Shown piece after piece: positions 1-8,672 of a stretch of DNA of 64,000 bases (positions are counted from its first letter, which is position 1; each line of letters begins with the position of its first letter). The position numbers and the translations under genes were made by a program. Source of the stretch: Francisella sp. LA112445 (GTDB lineage: Bacteria; Pseudomonadota; Gammaproteobacteria; Francisellales; Francisellaceae); assembly GCF_012224145.1 (NCBI RefSeq), contig NZ_CP041030.1, positions 1,302,001 through 1,366,000 of the forward strand, given 5' to 3'. The notes beneath the pieces were generated by a model. That model saw only the letters and a list, made by a program, of their open reading frames with translations, had not been told where the DNA came from and did no database searches.

Positions 1-3000
1 TAGGTTTAGATATAAACTTTAAAGAGTATAAAAGATTGTTTAACTGTTGTGTGTCATATTTTTTACCTTTATGAATCTTTAATTCTTCACTATTTTTCCA
101 TGTAAAGCCTTTTCTAACTTCATCTAATTCTTTATGAATCAATATTGGTAAATAGCTCTCAGCATATATACCATCTCTAGTCATCTGCCTATGTGTATTA
201 AACCCATCCGTAGCCTTTCTTCTAGCCAACTTACTCTCACTAAACTCACTATCAGTTACTTTTATTTGACTAAATATATCATCATCTTGCCAGCTTAGAA
301 TTTCTCCAGTATTTTCATCATACTTATCAGGGGTTGGGAATAGTCCATTTTGGTTATCGATTTCTAAACCAATACTACCATCATTTTTATGCTCATCTGC
401 AGCAACACAAAAAGCTAGCATTGCATCTATCAAGTGTGAATAAGATTCCTGTTGTTTATCCTTATTTTTTGCAAAGAATGATATATCATCATCGACTTTC
501 TCATATAGCTTACGAATATCTGCAATACCTCGCCCACTACTATCTGTAGTTGGCACACCAAAATAGTCAAATGATAATTTATCTGTAGCTAAATTTTCTT
601 TTTTCGCTCTTAGGTAGATATTATTAGCTAGTACTTCAGCAAAATATCGTTGTGTACCATTTACAAATGTACGATTGCGATTATCTATCGACTTGATAAC
701 TGCTTGCTTGATAGGATTTTCATCTGCTAAAAATAGTGCATGCCTAAAAGCTATCTGCTCTTCTGGTGTTAGATTAATAAAGCTACGATAGTTACCAAAT
801 TTGAAACCTTGCTTTTCAGCATCCCAAATTTTTTCAGCTATATATTTTTCAATTTGTGAATTATCAGTAGTACAAAATTGCTTGGACTTATAGTTTGGTT
901 TTAGATCACTCAAATATACAGCTTTATTACCTCTTTTTTGGTTATCATCACGAGTTACACAAATTAAATTTGCTTCATCATTTAAAGTCCCGTATTTTTT
1001 ATGTGAGCGAGGAATTATATGGTCAAGCTCTTCTTTTGAGCCGTCATAATCACCATCCGCTAAAATAGTATCACTATATGCTGATATCCCTTTGGAAAAG
1101 TTTTTGATTCTATTTTCTTTTTTGGCAAATAGCTCTTGTGATGATATTCTATCTTTCTTTTTAGTGCCTTTTATCTCTGCCAGACTTGGCTCAAACTCAA
1201 AGGCATTTGACTCTGTGATAATAGGTATATGAAGCTTTTGTTTATTCTCTAAAGCCTGTTTAATATTATCCCAATTATCATCAACTATATTTCTAGCTAG
1301 TATTGTAGCTATTTTCTTAACTGCTCCATCAACTATTCTAGTTGGTATAGCTGGTAGCCTTTGAGCTTTGGCTCCCAAAGATGATTGAGCTTTGTCGAAA
1401 TCATTTAGAGCATTATTTGGTTTCACTTCGACAAGCTCAGTGACCTTATTATGTGATATGTTTGTTTTATCTAAGATGGCTAAGCTTGTCGAAGCCTCAA
1501 TATTACTAGTTTGAGTATCGCATTTCGACTGGCTCAATGCGCTTATAATTTGCATTCTATGAGCATTATCGGCACTACACACAGCACAAGTATTAGCATT
1601 ACCTTTTCTCTCGGTAAAAGCTATTTGCTGAATTTGAGCAAAACTATAAATTGAGTTGAATTTAGCTATTTGCTTATCATCCAATCCCAGATTTTCGCCG
1701 ATTTTTAGAGTTGCTTTATATATGTTATCAACTAGCTTTACTATTTTTTTCTCATCAGCTGTAAGTGCTTTTGCATTTTTATATTTTTCTAGAAGTGCTT
1801 TTTCATCATCACTTGCTTTTTTATTTTTCCTTATAGCTTCTAATCTTTGTTTAAATATAGCTGTCTGGACAGTATTTTTTAGAGTACCACGATGTTGTTT
1901 TTGTATTTCAACTGCAGATTTACAATAGCTAGCTATTTTGAAATTTTTTAACCACTCTATGGTTTGTAATTCATTATCAGAGCCAATTTTATCTTTCAAA
2001 AGATTTGGAGATATTTGTAAAACTCCCGCTAAATCATTTAAAAGCTGATATCTCTTCTGTCTTGGTTTATGATTGCAATATGTTAGTAGCTGATTATCAT
2101 CATCAAATCTGCTAGTATTACTATACTTATCTAGTTTTTTATCATAACGATACTCAGGCATGATATAGAGCCTATAGTCTTTTGCTCGTTGTCTTTGTTT
2201 ATAGTATTTACAAACTAAATGTAAAAAAGTACCCTGCTCAAATATATCACTATCAAGATCACTAAGCTTGTCGAAGTGTCCTTCAGGCTTTAACTCATTT
2301 GATAAATGACTATCTAGCAATGCTACTTTTAGATTATTAAATGCTTTTTGTTTATCTTTTTCTGAACTAGCATTTTGCTTCACTTTTTTTGCTTGAGAAT
2401 AAATTTCGTTTAGTAGTAAGTCATCGCTAGCTTTTACTCTATCAAATATAAACTGTAATACTCTAGCATCTAAATCTTTGTTGTCTCTTTGACCACTTGC
2501 AATCTGTTTATTTGAGCTTTTAGTTTCTACAAAATATGGTTGATCTTTACTTGTTTTTAATTTTTTTAAATCATCTTCAAAATTTTCTAAATATCTTTGG
2601 ACACTTTCTATACTTCTTAACTCACCTAGCCATAATTGCCACTCTGGATATTTATCATCTAAGAACTTAGGGTTTAAAATCAAACTTTGGCATTTTGGTG
2701 GCTTACGATTATTGTTATCTTGATATGGTGGTATAGTTCTACATGGATCTAGCTCTGCTAAAAATTCTATTATACTACTCTTAATATCTTGAGTTGTGCC
2801 AACTTTATTTTTTAGATCATCACATAAATCTTTATAGCTATATTTAGCACCATCTTTTTTATCTTTGTCTTTGCTACCAACTCGCCACTCCCCTAGTATC
2901 CAACGGCAATAGGTTTCAGCAAATCTTTTTTCATCCCAGTAGTCGCCTTTTATATGATTTTTATCATTGAAATACTTTCTTAGTGGCTTTAACTCTAAGT

Positions 3001-4099
3001 TACTTAGATTACCTATTAGATTGACTAGTTTTTTGACATTCAGATTTTGATATTTATTACCGTGTAGATTTTGACAAAAGCTTCTGAGATATCCTTCTTT
3101 ATGGTTCTGCTCTAGTAGTACACTTGCAATCTCTTCAAAGTATTTACTACGGTGTCTAGAGCCTTCATCAAGTTCTTTTTTGATATTCTGAAGAGCATAT
3201 CCTAAATGATGTAAATGAACTGAAACATCACCTGCTTCTAATTTATCAATTAATTTCTCATTATCTAAATTAAAATTAGAAATATTAAAATTCCAAACAC
3301 TATTTTTATACTCATTAAGATCTATAGTAGGTAAATTTTTTCTTAGATTCTCTAGTTGATCATTTGATAACGAGTTTAAATAGTCAAATATATTTTTTGA
3401 ATAATTATCAACATTCTCTATATAAGTAAATGTTTCTGAATCAAAGATATCTTCTATAATCCATAGAGATACTTTCTTTAAGTCATCAAACTTATTTTGC
3501 TTAGTTGACTTAATTCCTCCCTTTGAAACTCTATCATCAATAGCTGATTTTATTATATTTATAATGTTAGCTTTAACAATACTCTTTTTTACTTGTTTTA
3601 TGTTATTCTCAATTTCATCAAACACATCTTTGAAAGTATCATTTTCGAGAGTTTCAATAATTTTACTGTTTAGATCATAGCTTTGGTTAGAATCTATATC
3701 TAATCTTAGTTGTTTAGGTAATAATTCAATAGCTTCAGCAGGAAACTTCTCAAAGTAACTAGCATCATGCTTTTCCTCTAGAAAACTAAATCCTCTACGA
3801 TTAAGCAAAAAACTAATAGCTTGTTGAGTATCTTTATCCCATTCTAAATTCAGCTTTTCAGTCCAAATCAATTTAAAAAGTCTTTTGACTAATTGCTTTC
3901 TATCTATACCTCTTCTTTGATGTCTTTTAGCTGTTCTGCTATTCATTAACAAAGTATAAGAATCTTTTGATAATTCATAAACTTTACCTGATTTATTGCT
4001 TAGATTTTCAAGCCTTGTACCTTTCTCATAAAATGCACTGAAAACCCCTGTGTTTTTTGCACCTAGATCTATAGATATTGGTAATATTTTGCTATTCAT
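1..4099 (-). CDS. cas9: CRISPR-associated endonuclease Cas9, type II-B (FnCas9-like), partial
   Basis: RNA-guided DNA endonuclease of the type II-B CRISPR system; in F. novicida it also represses a lipoprotein transcript using scaRNA and tracrRNA (known for the family). The frame is open from the ATG at 4099 to the window edge (1366 complete codons; the U112 protein has 1629), so only the C-terminal PAM-interacting part is missing. Visible: RuvC-I SIDLGAKNTG with D11; arginine-rich RTAKRHQRRG with R59 kept; RuvC-II TESNAFEFEP with E963; HNH ELDHIIPRSH with H1027; RuvC-III HLIDAM with H1222 and D1225. A GAGG ribosome site sits before the ATG. The recognition lobe differs strongly from U112 as I recall it. 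Palindromic repeats are inserted in frame near residues 607-614 and 851-909. cas1, cas2, cas4, tracrRNA and the array are not in the window. Confidence 0.95.
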   Translation of the reverse strand, partial: MNSKILPISIDLGAKNTGVFSAFYEKGTRLENLSNKSGKVYELSKDSYTLLMNSRTAKRHQRRGIDRKQLVKRLFKLIWTEKLNLEWDKDTQQAISFLLNRRGFSFLEEKHDASYFEKFPAEAIELLPKQLRLDIDSNQSYDLNSKIIETLENDTFKDVFDEIENNIKQVKKSIVKANIINIIKSAIDDRVSKGGIKSTKQNKFDDLKKVSLWIIEDIFDSETFTYIENVDNYSKNIFDYLNSLSNDQLENLRKNLPTIDLNEYKNSVWNFNISNFNLDNEKLIDKLEAGDVSVHLHHLGYALQNIKKELDEGSRHRSKYFEEIASVLLEQNHKEGYLRSFCQNLHGNKYQNLNVKKLVNLIGNLSNLELKPLRKYFNDKNHIKGDYWDEKRFAETYCRWILGEWRVGSKDKDKKDGAKYSYKDLCDDLKNKVGTTQDIKSSIIEFLAELDPCRTIPPYQDNNNRKPPKCQSLILNPKFLDDKYPEWQLWLGELRSIESVQRYLENFEDDLKKLKTSKDQPYFVETKSSNKQIASGQRDNKDLDARVLQFIFDRVKASDDLLLNEIYSQAKKVKQNASSEKDKQKAFNNLKVALLDSHLSNELKPEGHFDKLSDLDSDIFEQGTFLHLVCKYYKQRQRAKDYRLYIMPEYRYDKKLDKYSNTSRFDDDNQLLTYCNHKPRQKRYQLLNDLAGVLQISPNLLKDKIGSDNELQTIEWLKNFKIASYCKSAVEIQKQHRGTLKNTVQTAIFKQRLEAIRKNKKASDDEKALLEKYKNAKALTADEKKIVKLVDNIYKATLKIGENLGLDDKQIAKFNSIYSFAQIQQIAFTERKGNANTCAVCSADNAHRMQIISALSQSKCDTQTSNIEASTSLAILDKTNISHNKVTELVEVKPNNALNDFDKAQSSLGAKAQRLPAIPTRIVDGAVKKIATILARNIVDDNWDNIKQALENKQKLHIPIITESNAFEFEPSLAEIKGTKKKDRISSQELFAKKENRIKNFSKGISAYSDTILADGDYDGSKEELDHIIPRSHKKYGTLNDEANLICVTRDDNQKRGNKAVYLSDLKPNYKSKQFCTTDNSQIEKYIAEKIWDAEKQGFKFGNYRSFINLTPEEQIAFRHALFLADENPIKQAVIKSIDNRNRTFVNGTQRYFAEVLANNIYLRAKKENLATDKLSFDYFGVPTTDSSGRGIADIRKLYEKVDDDISFFAKNKDKQQESYSHLIDAMLAFCVAADEHKNDGSIGLEIDNQNGLFPTPDKYDENTGEILSWQDDDIFSQIKVTDSEFSESKLARRKATDGFNTHRQMTRDGIYAESYLPILIHKELDEVRKGFTWKNSEELKIHKGKKYDTQQLNNLLYSLKFISKP
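1423..1443. repeat. Dispersed palindromic repeat inside cas9 (copy 1)
   Basis: TCACTTCGACAAGCTCAGTGA; the TCACT and AGTGA arms pair. On the coding strand it is read as TELVEV at Cas9 residues 887-892. It matches the second hairpin of the intergenic element at 7661-7758. Confidence 0.75.
1478..1496. repeat. Dispersed palindromic repeat inside cas9 (copy 2)
   Basis: GGCTAAGCTTGTCGAAGCC is the same core in the opposite orientation, with paired GGCT/AGCC-type arms. It is read in frame as EASTSLA in the Cas9 insertion. Confidence 0.65.
1519..1541. repeat. Dispersed palindromic repeat inside cas9 (copy 3, degenerate)
   Basis: A TTCGACTGGCTC core between CGCATT and AATGCG arms. It is read in frame as SALSQSKCD directly after the conserved HRMQ of Cas9. 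It is more degenerate than copies 1 and 2, but the arms still pair fully. Confidence 0.55.
2260..2278. repeat. Dispersed palindromic repeat inside cas9 (copy 4)
   Basis: CACTAAGCTTGTCGAAGTG with CACT/AGTG arms. It is read as GHFDKLSDLD (from residue 607), immediately before the conserved DIFEQGTFLH segment of Cas9. Confidence 0.7.
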
Positions 4100-4180
4100 G
4101 AAATATCCTCGTTAAAACAGACAGTTTTTATTATTTTCTTAGTGACTCTTCTATCATTAAATCAACACTCTAAATCAAAA

Positions 4181-5704
4181 TCAATTTAAAAAGTTCAAAA
4201 CCTCACAAACCTCATCAGCCACTCTACTAGGAAATATCCCAATATAGCCACCTAGTTTTTTAGCTAGATTATCACCAGCTAAACCATGAATATACACGGC
4301 TAGTCTACTTGCTGATAGAGTATCTAAACCTTGTGATAAAAATGCTCCAATAATCCCAGATAACACATCTCCTTGCCCTGCCACTGCCATACCTTGATTA
4401 CCTGTAGCATTTATATAGATCTTATCATCTTTACAAATTAGGCTTCCAGCTCCTTTTAGTACGACTGTAGAGTTATATTTTTTAGCTAAAGCTCTAACTA
4501 CAGCAAATCTATCTTCTTGAATTTCTTTTGTTGTACAGCCAAGTAATCTTGCTGCTTCTGCTGGATGTGGAGTTATTATTTTATTTTCTAATTTAATAAA
4601 TTTTTCTCTAATTTGCTGATTTGTTGCGATTATATTTAAAGCATCTGCATCAAAAATTGTTGGTTGAGTTAAATTATCAATTATTAGCTCTAAAACCTTT
4701 TCAGAGTCATCAGTTATATCAAAGCCAACTCCAACTGCTAAAGCTGAGAAAGTATTTAGATCTTTAGGGATGTTCTGCAAAGATTTTGTCATTAGCTCAG
4801 GCATAGATATGTCTGCACGAAAATCTTTATCCAAAGATATCATCGATACCTTGCCACAGCCACTATATAGCGAACTTTTACCAGCTAACTGCAAAGCTCC
4901 ATTCATACCAACATTACCACCAACTATAGCTAGATTGCCATAAGTGCCTTTGTTGGTATTTTTCTTTTTCCTAAGGATATTATCGAGATTTATATCTTGG
5001 ATATGATTTTTATAGATTTGATATTCTGATTTACTAATTTTGATATTTTCACAATTAATTAGCTCTTTAACAGTTACTTTACCAGCATAATCTAAACCAT
5101 CTCCAGTATGTAAACCTTGTTTATCTGCTAAAAATGTAATTGTTTCATTAGCTTGGATTGCCTCACCATACACTTTGGCATTAAAAGCACCTAAACCACT
5201 TGGTACATCTATTGCTAAGGTATATTTTGCATCTTGATTTATGGATTTAGTGAGCTCTAAAACATCTCCTTGTAGATCTCTATCTAGCCCTATGCCAAAT
5301 ATTCCATCGATTACTACATCATAATCGCATATTAGAGCTACTTGATTTTTTTTAGGAGATTCCGGATCGGGGTCCGGAATGACATTTTTGTTTTGTTTTA
5401 AGGAGCTGATAGGATTTTTTAACTTTGAAAACTCTTGATAATAACTTTGATTATCTAGATTTCCTTTTGAAAAAACTCGATAAACATCAATATTATAACC
5501 TTTATTTAAAAGCTTGATTGCAGCTGCAATACCATCACTACCATTATTACCAGCACCAACGACTACTAAAATTTTATTTTGTTTATCAAATTTTGCACAA
5601 ATTAGCTTAACTATCTCATCAGAGGCATTCTCAATCAGGTTTAAACCTTGAGAAATAGCATACTCTTCAATTTCACGATTTTGTTTTTCAGTAAGAAAAG
5701 TCAT
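4181..5704 (-). CDS. nnrD: Bifunctional NAD(P)H-hydrate epimerase / ADP-dependent NAD(P)HX dehydratase
   Basis: Repairs hydrated NAD(P)H in the cytoplasm: the N-terminal YjeF_N half epimerises R- to S-NAD(P)HX, and the C-terminal ribokinase-like half dehydrates S-NAD(P)HX at the expense of ADP. Visible: GAGNNGSDG near residue 52 (YjeF_N nucleotide loop), then PHPAEAARLL and GNQGMAVAGQGDVLSG in the C-terminal domain. The 507 aa length is normal for the fused NnrE-NnrD form. An odd stretch, NVIPDPDPESPKK (around residues 107-119), is coded by a palindromic repeat inserted in frame in the N-terminal half. It lies 81 bp upstream of cas9 on the same strand, with no obvious functional link. Confidence 0.9.
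   Translation of the reverse strand: MTFLTEKQNREIEEYAISQGLNLIENASDEIVKLICAKFDKQNKILVVVGAGNNGSDGIAAAIKLLNKGYNIDVYRVFSKGNLDNQSYYQEFSKLKNPISSLKQNKNVIPDPDPESPKKNQVALICDYDVVIDGIFGIGLDRDLQGDVLELTKSINQDAKYTLAIDVPSGLGAFNAKVYGEAIQANETITFLADKQGLHTGDGLDYAGKVTVKELINCENIKISKSEYQIYKNHIQDINLDNILRKKKNTNKGTYGNLAIVGGNVGMNGALQLAGKSSLYSGCGKVSMISLDKDFRADISMPELMTKSLQNIPKDLNTFSALAVGVGFDITDDSEKVLELIIDNLTQPTIFDADALNIIATNQQIREKFIKLENKIITPHPAEAARLLGCTTKEIQEDRFAVVRALAKKYNSTVVLKGAGSLICKDDKIYINATGNQGMAVAGQGDVLSGIIGAFLSQGLDTLSASRLAVYIHGLAGDNLAKKLGGYIGIFPSRVADEVCEVLNFLN
5356..5383. repeat. GTCATTCC-type hairpin repeat inside nnrD
   Basis: ATTCCGGA (5359-5366) pairs with TCCGGAAT (5373-5380), followed by GAC, so on the minus strand the unit begins GTCATTCCGGA. 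It has the same GTCAT-plus-hairpin start as the intergenic elements at 7661 and 39445, but only one hairpin is present here. It is translated in frame as VIPDPDPES. Confidence 0.75.
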
Positions 5705-5776
5705 ATCTATAGACCTAAAAGCTATTCTATATATAAATATAATAAGCTAAAGATATAAACTTTTATATGATATTTT

Positions 5777-6781
5777 TTAGGATCTACGAATTGGTGGTTT
5801 TTTCATAAAAGATTTATTTGGCTCAGCTTTAAAACAGTTAATAATATAAGGAAACTCTTTAGTAACATAATACCCATAGCTACCATCATACTCCATACCA
5901 TTACACTCATCTAAGTCACCACTTCCTGGTACATATTGAAAATCATCAACAAACTCACCAGTATACTTACCTCCTGGACTATCTGGTGTATTTGGACGAT
6001 TACCTTTTTTTAGTTGATAACTAGACTTAACTTCAAAAATCTCACCATTATTTTCAATATAACTACCATAAATAGGATAGCCATCCGCTGCAAAACCTAT
6101 CACAGGTGACTCAACAGATGAGTTATCTTTAAACAGTGCATTTGGTGAAGCATGATAGTGATAAGTTCCATCAGGCTGAGAATGGGCATGGTGAGTATCC
6201 ATTATAAACTCAGACTCCTCATATGCTGGATTATAGCGCCATTTTGCATTAGGATCAAAACAACCAATCCTACCATCGCCAACTCCATAACACCCAGCAG
6301 CCAATAGATCAACTTTAACTCCATTAAGCATAATTGCATTATCCATTCTTAGAGATAAGGGAATTGGCTTAGCTAAGCGCTTAGGACTTTTTGAAACTAC
6401 ATATATCTGATATTGTGGCACTACTTTATTTGGAAAAGCTCCCATCTCGGCATCATCATAAGTATGATTTGGAATTCCATTACTAATAATAATACAATCT
6501 TTAGTATTAGTCTTTATTGTCATATATGATGAGTTTTTCTGATTTAAGTTATAGTCATCTGCAGATGCAAAATAGTTACCTACATAACTACTACAATACG
6601 GCGATCTCTCAGATAAAACCACATCTGTAATGTCTAAACCATTTTTATCTTTTATCATATATCCATATCGGTTTGATTGATGGTGAGCAAAAGCATCATG
6701 TTCATGAGCTATACCTTCAAATGGAATACTAAATATTGCTAAACTAAATAACTTTAGACTTAAACTTTTGTGACCTATCAT
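5777..6781 (-). CDS. Secreted YHYH-domain protein
   Basis: A protein of about 334 aa with an N-terminal hydrophobic export signal (KLFSLAIFSIPFEGIAHEH) and a central DGTYHYHASPNALF block typical of the YHYH family, whose function is not established. Also visible are DTHHAHSQ, VIGFAADGYPIYGSY and a C-terminal EFVDDFQYVPGSGDLDECNG block. All are usual for the family, and the many His and Asp residues suggest metal binding (inference). The start is the ATG at 6781; an upstream TTG at 6793 is less likely. It is probably exported to the periplasm or cell surface and appears to be transcribed alone. Confidence 0.8.
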   Translation of the reverse strand: MIGHKSLSLKLFSLAIFSIPFEGIAHEHDAFAHHQSNRYGYMIKDKNGLDITDVVLSERSPYCSSYVGNYFASADDYNLNQKNSSYMTIKTNTKDCIIISNGIPNHTYDDAEMGAFPNKVVPQYQIYVVSKSPKRLAKPIPLSLRMDNAIMLNGVKVDLLAAGCYGVGDGRIGCFDPNAKWRYNPAYEESEFIMDTHHAHSQPDGTYHYHASPNALFKDNSSVESPVIGFAADGYPIYGSYIENNGEIFEVKSSYQLKKGNRPNTPDSPGGKYTGEFVDDFQYVPGSGDLDECNGMEYDGSYGYYVTKEFPYIINCFKAEPNKSFMKKPPIRRS

Positions 6782-6902
6782 AAACAAGCTCAAGGTAGTT
6801 TATGTTTATAGGCTATAATTTACACCTAATCTTTCCTTAAAGCAAAAATAATTTAATATTTTTATAAATATAAGATAACTTTGTAGATTAAATATTATTT
6901 GA

Positions 6903-7277
6903 TTAGATATCCCAACGTTGAACAGCTTCAACACTATCTGTTGGTCCAGTATTAAAACATATTTTTGCAGAATTTGCATGCTCATGAACGACGTTTACTA
7001 ACTTTTCAAATAGAATAAAACAACTATCATCCTTACGCACGCCAGCACCTATCAAAATAATATCAAAAGTGTTGTTAGAAAGGATATCACAAACCTCTTT
7101 AACAGCTGTTGCTTCACTAGTGATATAGCCCATATGAGCATCATAACCAATATCATTTAACTTTTGTAAATCTCCTTCAAGAACACTTCGAAGTTTTTCT
7201 GAATTCATTCCAGGATATTTAGCATAGTCTACAGAATTTGGTTCCCAACCTATACATAGTACTTTTTTTGCACTCAT
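6903..7277 (-). CDS. Small Rossmann-like conserved hypothetical protein
   Basis: A cytoplasmic protein of about 124 aa of unknown role. The fold looks alternating alpha/beta: KKVLCIGWEP strand and loop, DIILIGAGVRKDD in the middle, and a C-terminal KICFNTGPTDSVEAVQRW signature that I associate with small conserved hypothetical proteins in diverse bacteria. The second ATG (7277) is preferred because GGA lies about 7 nt before it. No catalytic residues are recognised. Confidence 0.7.
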   Translation of the reverse strand: MSAKKVLCIGWEPNSVDYAKYPGMNSEKLRSVLEGDLQKLNDIGYDAHMGYITSEATAVKEVCDILSNNTFDIILIGAGVRKDDSCFILFEKLVNVVHEHANSAKICFNTGPTDSVEAVQRWDI

Positions 7278-7660
7278 TTTTATTTCCATTTAATTTTAAT
7301 TCAAATAGATTGTACCTTAATAATGTATTATTAGTATTCATTTATTTTTAATAAGGCTTATTAAAAATAGTATGTCCATCTATAACTCAAGAAAAACTCT
7401 CATGCTAATATCCTAACAATAAATACTTTTCTTATAACTATTCTTGAAAGAGAAATAAGAAAAACCATGATGTTATACTTTAGAAAAATAGATATCAAAA
7501 CATTATTATTAAAGCTTTGTTGACGAATTTTTAAAAGAAAAGTCTAAATACCTCATTTAGTAAGCTAAGCTTACATAATATATTAAAAAGACTAGTTTTA
7601 CATATAACTAAATTGGTGTGATAATACACGCAAAAATTATAGTTAGTCCAAAAGAAACAT
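7278..7660. other. AT-rich gene-poor stretch
   Basis: About 380 bases with no supported gene. The only short reading frame (18 codons from 7467) has no ribosome site and no recognisable product. The region separates the minus-strand gene ending upstream from the two-hairpin repeat at 7661. Confidence 0.5.
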
Positions 7661-7758
7661 GTCATTCTACGACTTGATCGTAGAATCTAATTTAAGACTC
7701 ATAATGAGTAGATCCTATGGTCACACTTCGACTCCGCCCAGTGACCGAAGAGGATGAC
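7661..7758. repeat. Two-hairpin dispersed repeat bounded by GTCAT / ATGAC
   Basis: Begins GTCAT and ends ATGAC. Hairpin 1: ATTCTACGA (7664-7672) with TCGTAGAAT (7678-7686). Hairpin 2: GGTCAC (7719-7724) with GTGACC (7741-7746), around a TTCGACTCCG core that matches the repeats inside cas9. The layout is the same as the element at 39445-39519, though the stem sequences differ. The stems could act as RNA hairpins when transcribed. Confidence 0.75.
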
Positions 7759-7824
7759 GAAATGGTTTCAAAAGATATTCGGATTAATATAAGTCATCAT
7801 AAAACTTTATTAAAGGTAATCAAA

Positions 7825-7953
7825 ATGAAAAACCTATCTCTCTCAATTACAGTATTAATTATTTTATCTTCTACTAGCTTTGGATACTCTTCTTTTGCAC
7901 ATGAAATATCAAAGAACTCATTTCCTGTAGCAAAATTAAACCTAGACTATTAA
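7825..7953 (+). CDS. Putative small secreted peptide (42 aa)
   Basis: Starts at the ATG at 7825, preceded by AAGG about 8 nt upstream. An earlier in-frame start at 7717 falls inside the two-hairpin repeat and is rejected. The product has a Lys-positive start, a hydrophobic run (SLSITVLIILSSTSFGYSSF) and an AHE that may be a signal-peptidase site, leaving a mature tail of about 16 residues. It may be a genuine small exported peptide or the remnant of a longer secreted protein. No family recognised. Confidence 0.4.
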   Translation: MKNLSLSITVLIILSSTSFGYSSFAHEISKNSFPVAKLNLDY

Positions 7954-8006
7954 TAGTATATCTTCCACTATTTAGTAATAACCTCTTTTATTATACTTTA
8001 AGAACC

Positions 8007-8648
8007 TTAAAATTTGCCCTCTTTTAAGAAGTGATCTACTTTATTAAGTGTTTCAATATCATGATGAATCTCACTATGGTTCTTATTTAGAATAACTCTA
8101 TCACTACTATTAATAGCAAATGCTGAGTCTACTTCTACTAAACCATCATGATCTTTATTAAGACATAACTTAGCTAAAAGGTTAAGTTTAGAATGCTTAT
8201 TACCTGCAATTAAACCAACTGGAAACTTTGAGGCGACCTTATTGCAAACATCTAAATATTTATCCGTCACCATTAGTTCTTTATTGGGTTTTAATATTCT
8301 AGAATAAAAAGGAATTTTATCACCAAAATCTGCAATCTTAGATCCTTTAAATGGTGTAGCTATAAATACACATTTATCTACATTTTCAAGTTGCAATTTA
8401 TCTATAGTTTTACAAACTATTATACCACCCATACTATGAGCTAAAAATGTGATAGATTTTGTCTTAGGAATATTTTGTATAACTTGACACAACTTAGCAA
8501 CTGCAACATCAATACCAACAAAAGTAGTAGGCAGATCTATAGATATAATGTCATCATAGTATTGCCTAAAGAAACCCTCTAAGCTACGCATGTCTTTACT
8601 ATTTTTGATAAAGCCATGAACGAGTATTAAACTTTTGTCTGTTTTCAT
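8007..8648 (-). CDS. Alpha/beta hydrolase (lipase/esterase-like)
   Basis: A 213-aa serine hydrolase of the alpha/beta fold. It starts with LILVHGFIKNSKD (oxyanion region HGF), has the nucleophile elbow AHSMGG with Ser72, a probable acid in DHDGLVEVD, and a late His in HSEIHHD. There is no signal peptide, so it is cytoplasmic. Length and motifs fit the PGAP1/lipase-like group; the substrate is unknown. It ends 24 bp from the dipeptide epimerase gene on the same strand and may be the last gene of that operon. Confidence 0.75.
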   Translation of the reverse strand: MKTDKSLILVHGFIKNSKDMRSLEGFFRQYYDDIISIDLPTTFVGIDVAVAKLCQVIQNIPKTKSITFLAHSMGGIIVCKTIDKLQLENVDKCVFIATPFKGSKIADFGDKIPFYSRILKPNKELMVTDKYLDVCNKVASKFPVGLIAGNKHSKLNLLAKLCLNKDHDGLVEVDSAFAINSSDRVILNKNHSEIHHDIETLNKVDHFLKEGKF

Positions 8649-8672
8649 TTACCAACAAACACTTATTTATTT

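Noticed and set aside
334-549. Short plus-strand reading frame in the cas9 region
   Set aside because: It is antisense to the open cas9 frame, with no ribosome site and an unusual composition.
4100-4180. A tracrRNA or scaRNA next to cas9
   Set aside because: The 81-bp gap has no repeat-like anti-repeat and no CRISPR-type sequence; the array side of the locus is outside the window.
7460-7540. Possible insertion-sequence remnant (short frame near 7467 and AT-rich ends)
   Set aside because: No transposase motifs or inverted ends could be matched, so it is not reported as a mobile element.
7717-7824. An upstream extension of the small secreted peptide
   Set aside because: It begins inside the two-hairpin repeat and has no ribosome site; the ATG at 7825 with AAGG is better.
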